Source: Roseiarcus sp037446355
GTDB taxonomy: Bacteria; Pseudomonadota; Alphaproteobacteria; Rhizobiales; Beijerinckiaceae
Length of the DNA stretch: 64,000 nucleotides
NCBI GenBank assembly: GCA_037446355.1
Contig: JBBIIT010000012.1
Span: 9,846-73,845 of the forward strand
Direction of reading: 5' to 3'
This document shows, in pieces, positions 52,541-61,191 of this stretch (position 1 is its first letter; each line of letters starts with the position of its first letter). The notes beneath the pieces were generated by a model that ran no database searches, had not been told where the DNA came from, and saw only the letters and a list, made by a program, of their open reading frames with translations. The position numbers were made by a program, and so were the translations under genes.

Positions 52541-53482
52541 TTGTCGCCCACCCGCATCGCCGTCGTTGGCGTCGGCAAGATCGCGCGCGATCAGCATCTG
52601 CCGGTTATCGCCAAAAATCCGAACTTTCGGCTGGCGGCGGTCGTCAGTCACAGCGGCGCTTCCGTTGCGGGCGTTCCGACCTTTCCCGATCTGGCGAAAC
52701 TGTTCGCCGCGCTGCCCGATCTTGACGCCGTCGCGCTATGCACCCCCCCGCATGTGCGCCACGCGCTCGCGCGCGAGGCGCTCGCGGCGGGCAAGCACGT
52801 AATGCTGGAAAAGCCGCCCGCAGCGACCGTCGCCGAAATGCACGATCTCACCGCCGAGGCCGAGCGGCACGGGCGCGTCATCTTCGCGACCTGGCATTCG
52901 CAATACAACGCCGCCGTCGACGAAGCGAAGCGGCGTCTTGCCGGCCAGAAGCTGCGCAAGCTGCATATCGAATGGAAAGAGGACGTGCGGCGCTGGCATC
53001 CGGGCCAGGACTGGATCTGGGACGCCGGAAATTTCGGCGTCTTCGATCCCGGCGTCAACGCGCTGTCCATTCTGACGAAAATTGCGCCGGGCGCGATGTT
53101 CGTGAAATCGGCGACGCTGCGCTATCCCGCCAATCGCGACACGCCGATCGCGGCGGAACTGGTCTTTGCGAGCAACGCAGAGGGGCCGGACGCCATGCTC
53201 ACCGCCGAATTCGATTGGCGTCAGCAGGGCGAGCAGAGCTGGAACATCGACGTTGAAACGACGACCGGCGCGTGCTTTCGGCTTTCCCACGGCGGCTCGA
53301 AACTCTTTGCGGGCGACGAAAAGATTGTCGACGCGCCGATGGCCGAATACGAGGGCCTCTACGCCCACTTCGCCGAGTTGCTGGCGACGGGCCGAAGCGG
53401 CATGGACGCCGCGCCGTTCCAGCTTGTCGCCGACGCCTTCCTTGTCGGCGCTCGCCGCGAAGTGGAGCCGTTCGCGTGGTGA
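52541..53482 (+). CDS. Gfo/Idh/MocA oxidoreductase 2, galactose/arabinose 1-dehydrogenase-like
   Basis: NAD(P)-dependent dehydrogenase (313 aa) resembling D-galactose/L-arabinose 1-dehydrogenases. Rossmann GVGKIARDQH, EKP (LEKPPAATV), then WHPGQDWIWDAGNFGVFDPGVNALSI, the stretch characteristic of those aldose dehydrogenases. It would oxidise the anomeric carbon to a lactone. TTG start with AAGGAG at good spacing; no ATG alternative fits the Rossmann strand. Convergent with ubiG, separated by a GC-rich hairpin. No other sugar-acid pathway genes are adjacent. Confidence 0.85.
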   Translation: MSPTRIAVVGVGKIARDQHLPVIAKNPNFRLAAVVSHSGASVAGVPTFPDLAKLFAALPDLDAVALCTPPHVRHALAREALAAGKHVMLEKPPAATVAEMHDLTAEAERHGRVIFATWHSQYNAAVDEAKRRLAGQKLRKLHIEWKEDVRRWHPGQDWIWDAGNFGVFDPGVNALSILTKIAPGAMFVKSATLRYPANRDTPIAAELVFASNAEGPDAMLTAEFDWRQQGEQSWNIDVETTTGACFRLSHGGSKLFAGDEKIVDAPMAEYEGLYAHFAELLATGRSGMDAAPFQLVADAFLVGARREVEPFAW

Positions 53483-53499
53483 AGGCGCCCCGCCCCCAG

Positions 53500-53523
53500 C
53501 CCCTCCCCGTTTACGCGGAGGGG
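53500..53523. terminator. GC-rich hairpin between convergent genes
   Basis: CCCCTCC (53500-53506) pairs with GGAGGGG (53517-53523), with two further pairs inside; it covers the ubiG stop codon. No T-run, so efficiency is uncertain. Member of the intergenic C-run/G-run repeat style seen at 43011 and 55608. Confidence 0.4.
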
Positions 53524-54251
53524 GTGGAGACCGCGCTCATGAAGTAATTGACCGCCAAATCGCGCGACAGCTTCCACTCGCGCCGAAGCGGATCGAAACT
53601 CATGCCCTGGCGCGCCTTCGGCTCGAACCCCGCCGCGCGCAAGGCGACGGCGAGTTCGCCGGGCGTGACGAACTGCTCCCAGCGATGCGTGCCCGCCGGC
53701 ACCCAGCGCAGCACATATTCGGCGCCGACGATCGCCAGCGCGAAGCTCTTCAGCGTGCGATTGAGCGTCGAGAGCGCCATCAGGCCGCCCGGCTTAACCA
53801 GCTTGGCCGCGCTGGCGATGAAAACCGCGACATCATTGACGTGCTCGACGACCTCCATCGCCAGCACGACATCAAACTTCGCGCCCTCTTGCACGAGCCC
53901 CTCGACCGTGCCGACGCGGTAGGTCGGCGCGGCGCCGCTGGCGGCTGCGTGGGCGCGGGCGACTTCGATCGAGGTCGGCGCGGGATCGAGCCCCGTCACT
54001 TCGGCGCCCATGCGCGAAAGCGGCTCGCTCAGAAGGCCGGCGCCGCAGCCGATGTCGAGGATCGACACCCCCTCCAGCGGCGTCGGGCCGGACGCGGCGA
54101 AATGGCGCGCCACGACGTCGCGCAGCCAGGCGACGCGGACGGGATTGATGCGGTGCAGCGGCGCCATCGGCCCGGAGGGATCCCACCAATCGTCGCCAAG
54201 CGCTTCGAAACGCGCGACTTCCTCGTCGATGACGCTGGCGGCGGCGGACAT
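53511..54251 (-). CDS. ubiG: Ubiquinone biosynthesis O-methyltransferase
   Basis: SAM-dependent methyltransferase (246 aa) for both O-methylations of ubiquinone. N-terminus VARFEALGDDWWDP-GP-x-x-LHRINPVR is diagnostic for UbiG. SAM loop is ILDIGCGAGLLSEPL, then GLDPAP and MEVVEHV. ATG 54251 gives the family-normal N-terminus; a very long in-frame extension to 55256 is antisense to lysC and rejected. Divergent from lysC by 105 bp, a pairing common in Hyphomicrobiales. Confidence 0.95.
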   Translation of the reverse strand: MSAAASVIDEEVARFEALGDDWWDPSGPMAPLHRINPVRVAWLRDVVARHFAASGPTPLEGVSILDIGCGAGLLSEPLSRMGAEVTGLDPAPTSIEVARAHAAASGAAPTYRVGTVEGLVQEGAKFDVVLAMEVVEHVNDVAVFIASAAKLVKPGGLMALSTLNRTLKSFALAIVGAEYVLRWVPAGTHRWEQFVTPGELAVALRAAGFEPKARQGMSFDPLRREWKLSRDLAVNYFMSAVSTPSA

Positions 54252-54356
54252 GGCGGCAATCCCTGAGAGCGGCGGGCGTTGACCCGCCCCGGCCCGCCCT
54301 TTATACGCGCGGCGCACCGGCGGCGCGAGCCGCCCCTTTCCGAATACGGAAATTTC

Positions 54357-55595
54357 ATGTCTCGCCTGGTTATGAAATTTGGCGGCACCAGCGTCGCCAA
54401 CGTCGATCGCATTCGCAACGTCGCGCGCCACGTCAAACGCGAGGTGGACGCGGGCCACGAGGTCGCGGTGGTCGTCTCCGCCATGTCGGGCAAGACGAAC
54501 GAACTCGTCGCCTTCGTCGAGGAGGCGGCGCCGCTCTACGATCCGGCCGAATACGACGCAGTGGTCGCCTCGGGCGAACTCGTCACCGCCGGGTTGCTGG
54601 CGATCGTGCTGAAAGGCATGGGCCTCTCGGCGCGCTCCTGGCAGGGCTGGCAAATTCCGCTTGTCACCGACGACGCTCACGGCGCCGCGCGCATCGCCGG
54701 CATCGACGGCAAGAATATCGGCGCCGGCTTCGCGCGAGGCGAGGTCGCCGTCGTCGCTGGGTTCCAGGGCGTCCACGCCGAAACCGGCCGCGTGACGACG
54801 CTTGGGCGCGGTGGCTCCGATACTTCTGCGGTGGCGCTCGCGGCCGCGCTCGGCGCCGACCGCTGCGACATCTATACCGACGTCGACGGCGTCTATACCG
54901 CCGATCCGCGAATCGTGCCGAAGGCTCGCAGGCTCGACAAGGTCTCGTTCGAGGAAATGCTCGAAATGGCCTCGCTCGGCTCCAAGGTGTTGCAGGTGCG
55001 TTCGGTCGAAGTGGCGATGGTCCACAAGGTCAAGCTCTATGTGAGGTCGTCTTTCGACGATCCCGACGCCGCCAAGCCCGGCACCCTGATTTGCGACGAG
55101 GAGGACATCATGGAACAGCAAGTCGTCACCGGCATCGCCCTCTCGCGCGACGAAGCCCAGATCACCTTGCGCAGGGTCGCCGACAAGCCCGGCGTCGCCG
55201 CCGCGATCTTCGGCCCGCTGGCCGAAGCGAACATCAACGTCGACATGATCATTCAAGTCGTGTCCGACGATACGACCACGACGGACATCACCTTCACAGC
55301 GCCTACGGCGGAGTTCAAGCGTGCGATGGCCATTCTCGAAGGCTGCAACGGCGCAATCGGCTACGCCTCGCTGACCGGCGCGCAGGATGTGGTCAAAGTC
55401 TCCGCGATCGGCGTCGGCATGCGTTCACATGTCGGCATCGCTGCGCGCGCCTTCCGCGCGCTCGCCGACAAGGGCATCAACATCCGCGCGATCACCACTT
55501 CGGAAATCAAATTCTCGGTGCTGATCGATGAAGCCTACGCCGAACTCGCGGTCCGCACGCTGCACTCGCTCTACCAACTCGACAAAGCGGCGTGA
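54357..55595 (+). CDS. lysC: Aspartate kinase
   Basis: First enzyme of the lysine/threonine/methionine family (412 aa). Catalytic motifs VMKFGGTSVA, TTLGRGGSDTSA and YTDVDGVYTADPR; two ACT domains in the C-terminal 150 residues (ISEI-type SDDTTTTDITF and VSAIGVGMRSHVG), so feedback inhibition by lysine and/or threonine is expected. ATG 54357 with CGGAAA upstream matches the family N-terminus; the frame from 54279 is not homologous. Confidence 0.96.
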   Translation: MSRLVMKFGGTSVANVDRIRNVARHVKREVDAGHEVAVVVSAMSGKTNELVAFVEEAAPLYDPAEYDAVVASGELVTAGLLAIVLKGMGLSARSWQGWQIPLVTDDAHGAARIAGIDGKNIGAGFARGEVAVVAGFQGVHAETGRVTTLGRGGSDTSAVALAAALGADRCDIYTDVDGVYTADPRIVPKARRLDKVSFEEMLEMASLGSKVLQVRSVEVAMVHKVKLYVRSSFDDPDAAKPGTLICDEEDIMEQQVVTGIALSRDEAQITLRRVADKPGVAAAIFGPLAEANINVDMIIQVVSDDTTTTDITFTAPTAEFKRAMAILEGCNGAIGYASLTGAQDVVKVSAIGVGMRSHVGIAARAFRALADKGINIRAITTSEIKFSVLIDEAYAELAVRTLHSLYQLDKAA

Positions 55596-55607
55596 TCGAA
55601 AGCTCTC

Positions 55608-55626
55608 TCCCCCTATTGGGGGGAGG
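55608..55626. terminator. C-run/G-run hairpin between convergent lysC and livM
   Basis: CCCCC-TATT-GGGGG core with partial extension; convergent genes on both sides (lysC plus, livM minus). No T-run, so a weak terminator or intergenic repeat. Confidence 0.35.
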
Positions 55627-55632
55627 GCGCGA

Positions 55633-56598
55633 TCAGAGCGACCAGCCTATCGCCTTGGCGATCTCGCCGACGATGCCGCGGCGGAACAGCAGCACGCAGG
55701 CGACGAACACGGCGCCTTGGATCACCGTGACCCATTCGCCGACATACTGGCCGAGATAATTCTGCATCGAGACGACGATCACCGCGCCCAGGACCGGGCC
55801 GTATAACGTGCCCATTCCGCCGAGCAGAGTCATCAGCACCACCTCGCCCGACATCTGGAAGCCGACGTCGGTCAGCGAAGCGTTCTGCACCACGATCGCC
55901 TTGGTCGCGCCGGCGAGGCCCGCGAGCGCAGCCGAAAGCACGAAGGCCATCAGCTTGTAGCGCGCGACGCGATAGCCGAGCGAGGTCGCGCGCGGCTCGT
56001 TCTCGCGGATCGCCTTAAGGATTTCCCCGAACGGCGAATTGACAGTGCGATAGACGATGAAGAAACCAAGGAGGAAGATGGCGGCGACGAACGCATACAG
56101 CACCGGGGTCTTGGAGAGGTCGAACAGACCGAACGCTAGGCCCTGCGGCACCGATTGAATTCCGTCCTCGCCATGCGTGAAAGGCGCCTCGACGCAGAAG
56201 AAATAGATCATCTGGGACAGCGCGACAGTGATCATCGCGAAATAGATGCCCTGGCTGCGGATCGCCAGCGCTCCCGAGACGAGGCCGAGCACGGCGGCCG
56301 CCGCGACGCCGGTCAGGATCGACAATTCGGGATCCAGGCCCCAGACCTTGGCTGCGTGCGCGCTGACGTAGCTCGCCATGCCCAGGAACATCGCATGGCC
56401 GAACGAAAGCAGCCCGACATAACCGATCAGCAGATTGAACGCGCATGCGAACAAGGCGATGCACAGCATTTGCATGACAAAGAAGGGATAGGCGACGAAG
56501 GGCGCGATCACGACGAAAGCGAGCAGCGCGAGCGCGGCGATCCCCGCGTCGCGGGCGGCGCGATCGGTTACGGGTCCGGCGGAAGTTGTGGCGCTCAT
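55633..56598 (-). CDS. Branched-chain amino acid-type ABC permease (LivM-like)
   Basis: Inner-membrane permease (321 aa) with about ten helices and LivM hallmarks: LLIGYVGLLSFGHAMFLGM, RENEPRATSLGY and LGGMGTLYGP. It forms the channel with LivH encoded directly upstream on the minus strand (one base between the genes). Last gene of the livG-livF-livH-livM set. No binding protein is encoded near, so substrate is unknown. Confidence 0.92.
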   Translation of the reverse strand: MSATTSAGPVTDRAARDAGIAALALLAFVVIAPFVAYPFFVMQMLCIALFACAFNLLIGYVGLLSFGHAMFLGMASYVSAHAAKVWGLDPELSILTGVAAAAVLGLVSGALAIRSQGIYFAMITVALSQMIYFFCVEAPFTHGEDGIQSVPQGLAFGLFDLSKTPVLYAFVAAIFLLGFFIVYRTVNSPFGEILKAIRENEPRATSLGYRVARYKLMAFVLSAALAGLAGATKAIVVQNASLTDVGFQMSGEVVLMTLLGGMGTLYGPVLGAVIVVSMQNYLGQYVGEWVTVIQGAVFVACVLLFRRGIVGEIAKAIGWSL

Positions 56599-56599
56599 G

Positions 56600-57490
56600 T
56601 CAGGCGGTCCTGCCGAAAAGGCCCGATGGGCGGATGATGAGGACGATCGCCATGATGACGAAAACCACCGTGTTGGAGGCCTCGGGATAGAAGACTTTGG
56701 TGAGCCCCTCGATGACGCCGAGGGCGAACCCGGTGAGGATCGAGCCGAGGATAGACCCCATGCCGCCGATCACCACCACCGCGAACACGACGGCGATAAT
56801 GTCGGCGCCCATGCCAGGGCGCACCTGGTTGATCGGCGCGGCGAGCACTCCGGCTAGCGCGGCGAGCGCCACGCCGAATCCATAGGTTAACGTGATCATC
56901 AGCGGCACGTTGATGCCGAACGCGCGCACGAGAGTCGGATTCTCGGTCGCCGCGCGCAGATAGGCGCCGAGCTTGGTCTTCTCGATGCCGAACCAGGTCG
57001 CGAAACAAACGACCGCCGAGAAAACGATTACCCAGGCGCGATACTTGGGCAGGAACATGAAGCCGACGTTGAACACGCCCGAGAGTTCGGGCGGGCTCGG
57101 ATAGGGTTTGCCGGAGGCGCCGAACTGGTTCTGGAATACGCCCTGGATCACCAGCGCAAGACCGAAAGTCAGCAGCAGCCCGTAGAGATGGTCCAGGCCG
57201 GAGATCCATTTGAGCAGGAAGCGCTCGACCAGCGCGCCGAGGGCGCCGACGATCAGGGGCGACAGGATCAGCGCGCCCCAATAGTTCACATGCGCGTATT
57301 GCAGCAGGAAATAGGCGGCGAAGGCGCCGACCATGTAGAAAGCGCCGTGGGCGAAATTGACGATATTGAGCATGCCGAAGATGACGGCGAGGCCGAGGCT
57401 CAGCAGCGCATAGAATGAGCCGTTGATGAGGCCGATCAACAACTGGCCGTAAAGTTGCTGGACGGTGATGACGTGGCCGAGGAACGACAT
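56600..57490 (-). CDS. Branched-chain amino acid-type ABC permease (LivH-like)
   Basis: Inner-membrane permease (296 aa): QLLIGLINGSFYALLSLGLAVIFG and NIVNFAHGAFYMVGAF at the N-terminus, GVALAALAGVLAAP later, ending IIRPSGLFGRTA. ATG 57490 with GGGAGCC upstream gives the family start; the frame to 57535 adds an Arg-rich non-homologous piece. It is preceded by a 123-bp gap carrying two copies of a GGTCGGCGACC palindrome, then livF. Confidence 0.92.
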   Translation of the reverse strand: MSFLGHVITVQQLYGQLLIGLINGSFYALLSLGLAVIFGMLNIVNFAHGAFYMVGAFAAYFLLQYAHVNYWGALILSPLIVGALGALVERFLLKWISGLDHLYGLLLTFGLALVIQGVFQNQFGASGKPYPSPPELSGVFNVGFMFLPKYRAWVIVFSAVVCFATWFGIEKTKLGAYLRAATENPTLVRAFGINVPLMITLTYGFGVALAALAGVLAAPINQVRPGMGADIIAVVFAVVVIGGMGSILGSILTGFALGVIEGLTKVFYPEASNTVVFVIMAIVLIIRPSGLFGRTA

Positions 57491-57514
57491 CAGGCGGCTC
57501 CCGCGAGGATGTAG

Positions 57515-57598
57515 GCGCGGTCGGCGACCGCGCAAGTTGCGCCTCCGTCAATATCGGCGCGCTTCGTCCACGCCATGCGAACACGGTCGGCGACCGCG
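57515..57598. repeat. Repeated GGTCGGCGACC palindrome inside the liv operon
   Basis: GCGCGGTC-GGC-GACCGCGC (57515-57533, perfect 8-bp arms) and a second copy sharing CGGTCGGCGACCGCG at 57584-57598, 66 bp apart. They fill the only sizeable gap of the operon, between livF and livH. Confidence 0.5.
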
Positions 57599-57613
57599 TC
57601 CACCGGCGCCGCC

Positions 57614-58333
57614 TCATACGCCGAGATATTCATGCAGCTTGTCCATATTCGCGGCGAGCTCGGAATTGGCGAAGGCGTCGATGATCTTGCCGTGCTCCAT
57701 CACGTAATAGCGATCGGCGACGGTCGAGGCCCAGCGGAAATTCTGCTCGACCAGCAGGATCGTGAAGCCTTCCTTTTTCAGTTCGGCGATGGTGCGGCCG
57801 ATCTGCTGGATGATGACCGGCGCGAGGCCCTCGGTCGGTTCGTCCAGCATCAGGAACCGCGCGCCCGTGCGCAGGATGCGGGCGATCGCCAACATTTGCT
57901 GCTCGCCGCCCGAGAGTTTGCCGCCGCCGCTGTTGAGCCGCTCCTTCAGATTCGGGAACAATGCGAAGATGCGGTCGAGATCGAGCCCGCCTGTCGCAGC
58001 GATGCGCGGCGGCAGCATCAGGTTCTCACGCACGCTCAAGGACGCGAAGATGCCGCGCTCCTCCGGGCAGATCGCGACGCCGAGCCGGGCGATGCGCTCG
58101 GAGGCGAGGCCGACGGTCTCGCGGCCCTCGAAGGTCGCCGAGCCCTTGCGCTTGCCGACGATGCCCATGATCGACTTCAGCGTCGTCGTCTTGCCGGCGC
58201 CGTTGCGCCCCAGCAGCGTGACGACCTCGCCGGGCCTCACGTTGAAATCGACGCCGTGCAGGATATGCGATTCGCCGTACCAGGCCTCGAGGCCGGCGAC
58301 GACGAGTTGGGGAGTCGCGGCGGCCTCAACCAT
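57614..58333 (-). CDS. ABC transporter ATP-binding protein (LivF-like)
   Basis: ATPase (239 aa, usual LivF length). Walker A LLGRNGAGKTT, signature LSGGEQQML, Walker B FLMLDEPTEGL, switch His in LLVEQNF region (Gln-Asn as in LivF). It overlaps livG by 8 bp, so both ATPases are co-translated. Drives the LivH/LivM channel. Confidence 0.93.
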   Translation of the reverse strand: MVEAAATPQLVVAGLEAWYGESHILHGVDFNVRPGEVVTLLGRNGAGKTTTLKSIMGIVGKRKGSATFEGRETVGLASERIARLGVAICPEERGIFASLSVRENLMLPPRIAATGGLDLDRIFALFPNLKERLNSGGGKLSGGEQQMLAIARILRTGARFLMLDEPTEGLAPVIIQQIGRTIAELKKEGFTILLVEQNFRWASTVADRYYVMEHGKIIDAFANSELAANMDKLHEYLGV

Positions 58334-59081
58334 GCCCGACTCCGAGATAGGCGGATTTCACTTCCGGATTTTCCGATACGGTGGCGTAGTCGCCCTCGGC
58401 GAGCACGCGCCCGCGCGTGAGCACAGTGATGCGGTCGGAGAGTTGAGCGACGACTTGCAGATTGTGCTCGACCATCAAGATGGTGCGGTTGGCCGAGACG
58501 CGACGAATGAGCGCCGCGACGCGGTCGATGTCCTCGTGCCCCATGCCCGCCATCGGCTCGTCGAGCAGCAGCATTTCCGGCTCGAGCGCCAGGGTCGTTG
58601 CAATCTCAAGCGCGCGCTTGCGCCCATACGAGATTTCGCCCGCGACGCGGTTCGCGAAACCGGTCAGGCCCACGTCTTCGAGCAACTCCATCGCCCGTGG
58701 ATTGAGCGGGCTGAGCACGCGCTTGGAGCGCCAGAAATCGAAATTGTCGCCGCGCTTGCGTTGCAGTGCGATGCGCACGTTCTCTAGCGCGGTCAAATGC
58801 GGAAACACCGCCGAAATCTGGAACGAGCGCACGAGGCCGAGCCTAGCGACGTCGGCGGGGCGCACTGCGGTGATGTCGCGCCCGTTGTAGACGATGCGGC
58901 CGGACGTCGGCTGCAAGAATTTCGTCAGCATGTTGAAGCAGGTGGTCTTGCCCGCGCCGTTGGGGCCGATCAGCGCGTGGATCGACCCACGCTTGACGCG
59001 CAAGTCGACCCCCGAGACAGCCGAGAAATCTCCAAAAGCCTTGCTGAGGCCCTCCGTGACGAGGATATCGTCTTCGCTCAT
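58326..59081 (-). CDS. ABC transporter ATP-binding protein (LivG-like)
   Basis: ATPase (251 aa) of the LivG class. Walker A IGPNGAGKTTCFN, the LivG-specific VRSFQISAVFPHLTALENV, signature ISYGRKRALEIA, Walker B MLLLDEPMAGM and switch His in MVEHNL. ATG 59081 is preferred over GTG 59090. First gene of this second Liv cassette. The 109 bp up to the galE stop (59082-59190) hold no recognised promoter or gene. Confidence 0.93.
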   Translation of the reverse strand: MSEDDILVTEGLSKAFGDFSAVSGVDLRVKRGSIHALIGPNGAGKTTCFNMLTKFLQPTSGRIVYNGRDITAVRPADVARLGLVRSFQISAVFPHLTALENVRIALQRKRGDNFDFWRSKRVLSPLNPRAMELLEDVGLTGFANRVAGEISYGRKRALEIATTLALEPEMLLLDEPMAGMGHEDIDRVAALIRRVSANRTILMVEHNLQVVAQLSDRITVLTRGRVLAEGDYATVSENPEVKSAYLGVGHG

Positions 59082-59190
59082 CGCCCGCACGCGATCATGC
59101 TGTTGCGCTCCCCCCGAATTATTTCGCGCCAGTCAAACCATTGTCGGCGCCAATAGTAAAGCGGCGATAATTTGCGTCCGCCGCACTCAC

Positions 59191-60177
59191 TCAGCCCTGC
59201 CTGTTGTGTAGGCGCCGCTCCCATTCCAGCGCCTGACTGACAATGGCGTCGAGATCGTCGCGCCGCGGCTTCCAGCCGAGGATTTCGCGCGCGCGGTCCG
59301 CCTTGGCGACGATTGCGGCCGGGTCGCCGGGCCGTCGCCCGACCTTGTGAACCGGGAAATCGACTCCGGAAACTCGCTTGATGACGTCGATCACTTCCCT
59401 GACCGTCGCCCCGTGACCGTAGCCGCAATTGCAAACCAGCGCCGCGCCTCCCTTGTGCAGATAGGCGAGCGCCGCCAGATGCGCATCGATCAGATCGGTG
59501 ACTTGGATATAGTCGCGCACGCAGGTGCCGTCGCGCGTCGGATAATCTTCGCCGTAGATGTCCATGCCGGGATAGCGGCCGAGCGCGGTCTGCACGCCGC
59601 GCTTGATGAGATGCGTGGCGTTGGGCGTCGATTGGCCGAGCCGACCTGCCGGATCGGCGCCGGCGACGTTGAAATAGCGCAGCGCGACATAGCGGAAGTC
59701 GTAAGCTTTGGCCGAATCTTCAAGCATCCATTCGACCATCAGTTTTGAGCGGCCGTAGGGCGAAATCGGCGCCAAGGGCGCTTCCTCGCCGACCGGTTCG
59801 GACGAGGTCTCGCCGTAGACGGCGGCGGTCGAGGAGAAAATGAAGTTCTTCACCCCGCCCTCGACCGCGCATTCGATCAGGTTGCGCGCGTTGGCGGTGT
59901 TGTTGAGATAATAGCCAAGCGGATCGGAAACCGACTCGGGCACGACGATCTTGGCAGCGAAATGGGCGATCGCTTCGACCCCGCGCTCGGCGATCAGCCG
60001 CGCGATCAGCGCCTTGTCGCCGAAATCGCCGACCGCCAACTCCACCCCTTCGGGGACCGCCCAGGCGAAGCCGGTGGAGAGGTTATCGACGACGATCACC
60101 TTTTCGCCGGCGTCCATGAGGCCGAGCGCCATATGTCCGCCGATATAGCCAGCGCCGCCGGTGACCAGAACGCTCAT
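59191..60177 (-). CDS. galE: UDP-glucose 4-epimerase
   Basis: Extended SDR (328 aa) interconverting UDP-glucose and UDP-galactose. NAD loop TGGAGYIGGH, SSTAAVYG, catalytic Tyr-x3-Lys in YGRSKLMVE, and RYFNVAGADP all present. ATG 60177 with AGGAGATTTCCC upstream is a textbook start; the earlier frame to 60201 is rejected. Divergent from galU by 115 bp, so both nucleotide-sugar genes share one control region. It supplies sugars for the exopolysaccharide/LPS. Confidence 0.95.
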   Translation of the reverse strand: MSVLVTGGAGYIGGHMALGLMDAGEKVIVVDNLSTGFAWAVPEGVELAVGDFGDKALIARLIAERGVEAIAHFAAKIVVPESVSDPLGYYLNNTANARNLIECAVEGGVKNFIFSSTAAVYGETSSEPVGEEAPLAPISPYGRSKLMVEWMLEDSAKAYDFRYVALRYFNVAGADPAGRLGQSTPNATHLIKRGVQTALGRYPGMDIYGEDYPTRDGTCVRDYIQVTDLIDAHLAALAYLHKGGAALVCNCGYGHGATVREVIDVIKRVSGVDFPVHKVGRRPGDPAAIVAKADRAREILGWKPRRDDLDAIVSQALEWERRLHNRQG

Positions 60178-60237
60178 GGGAAATCTCCTGTGGGCGCTCA
60201 TGCCAAATTACCGTAAGAGAGGCAATGCGGATTCGAA

Positions 60238-60260
60238 CCTCCCGCAGCCGCCGCGGGAGG
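60238..60260 (+). promoter_or_regulatory. Hairpin in the galU leader
   Basis: Perfect 8-bp stem CCTCCCGC/GCGGGAGG with a 7-nt loop, 32 bp before the galU start and inside the shared galE/galU control region. No T-run follows; role unknown. Confidence 0.4.
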
Positions 60261-60292
60261 CCCCATTCAAAAACCCCAAGGGCGCCTCGTTC

Positions 60293-61174
60293 ATGCAAAA
60301 GCCGATTCGTAAAGCCGTGCTGCCCGTCGCGGGCCTCGGCACCCGTTTCCTGCCGGCGACCAAATCGATTCCCAAGGAAATGCTCACCGTCGTCGATCGG
60401 CCGATCCTGCAGCATGTGATCGACGAGGCCCGAGCCGCCGGCGTCGAGCAGTTCATTTTCGTCACCGGCCGCGGCAAGGGCGTGATCGAGGACCATTTCG
60501 ACATGTCCTACGAACTCGAGGACACGTTGCAGCGACGCGGCAAGACTAGGGAATACGACGCGCTGATGGCCGATCTGCCCAAGGCGGGCTGCGCCTCCTT
60601 CACGCGCCAGCAGGCGCCGCTGGGCCTAGGCCATGCCGTCTGGTGCGCGCGCGAACTCGTCGGCGACGAACCCTTCGCGGTGTTGCTGCCCGACATGATC
60701 ACGATGGGCGGCGCGCGCAAGTCGCGCTGTCTTGCCCAATGCGTCGGGGCCTATACCCAGCATGGCGGCAACGTGATCGCGGTCGAGGAAGTCCCGCCCG
60801 AGGAGACACATCAATATGGCATCGTCGCCGTCGGCAGAGATTTCGGCCATACGTTCGAGATCAAGGGCATGGTCGAAAAGCCGAAGCCGGGAACCGCGCC
60901 ATCGAACCTCATCATTTCCGGCCGCTACATCCTGCAACCCGAAATCTTCGGCATCCTCGAAAAGGTCGAAAAAGGCGCGGGCGGCGAAATCCAATTGACC
61001 GACGGCATGATCGCGCTCGCGGGATCGCAGGCCTTCCACGGCGTGCGCTTCGATGGTCGAACCTACGATTGCGGCTCGAAGCTCGGCTTCCTGACCGCGA
61101 ATGTCGCCTTCGCGCTAGAGCGTCCCGACCTCGGCCCGCAACTGCGCGCCGAAATGAGGAAGCTCGGCGTTTAG
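60293..61174 (+). CDS. galU: UTP-glucose-1-phosphate uridylyltransferase
   Basis: GalU (293 aa) making UDP-glucose. VLPVAGLGTRFLPATKSIPKE is the nucleotide-binding loop, followed by VDRPILQHVIDEA, PDDxx-type LLPDM and VEKP in GMVEKPKPG. ATG 60293 is the family start; the ribosome site is weak. Its product feeds galE and polysaccharide assembly. Convergent with the outer-membrane barrel gene, 17 bp apart. Confidence 0.96.
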   Translation: MQKPIRKAVLPVAGLGTRFLPATKSIPKEMLTVVDRPILQHVIDEARAAGVEQFIFVTGRGKGVIEDHFDMSYELEDTLQRRGKTREYDALMADLPKAGCASFTRQQAPLGLGHAVWCARELVGDEPFAVLLPDMITMGGARKSRCLAQCVGAYTQHGGNVIAVEEVPPEETHQYGIVAVGRDFGHTFEIKGMVEKPKPGTAPSNLIISGRYILQPEIFGILEKVEKGAGGEIQLTDGMIALAGSQAFHGVRFDGRTYDCGSKLGFLTANVAFALERPDLGPQLRAEMRKLGV

Positions 61175-61191
61175 GCTTGGGCGGAGCATGG

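Noticed and set aside
60228..60252. Minus strand contains GGTTCGAATCC, as in a tRNA T-arm
   Set aside because: Flanking stems do not pair as T-arm or acceptor and no cloverleaf surrounds it, so neither a tRNA remnant nor an attachment site is supported.
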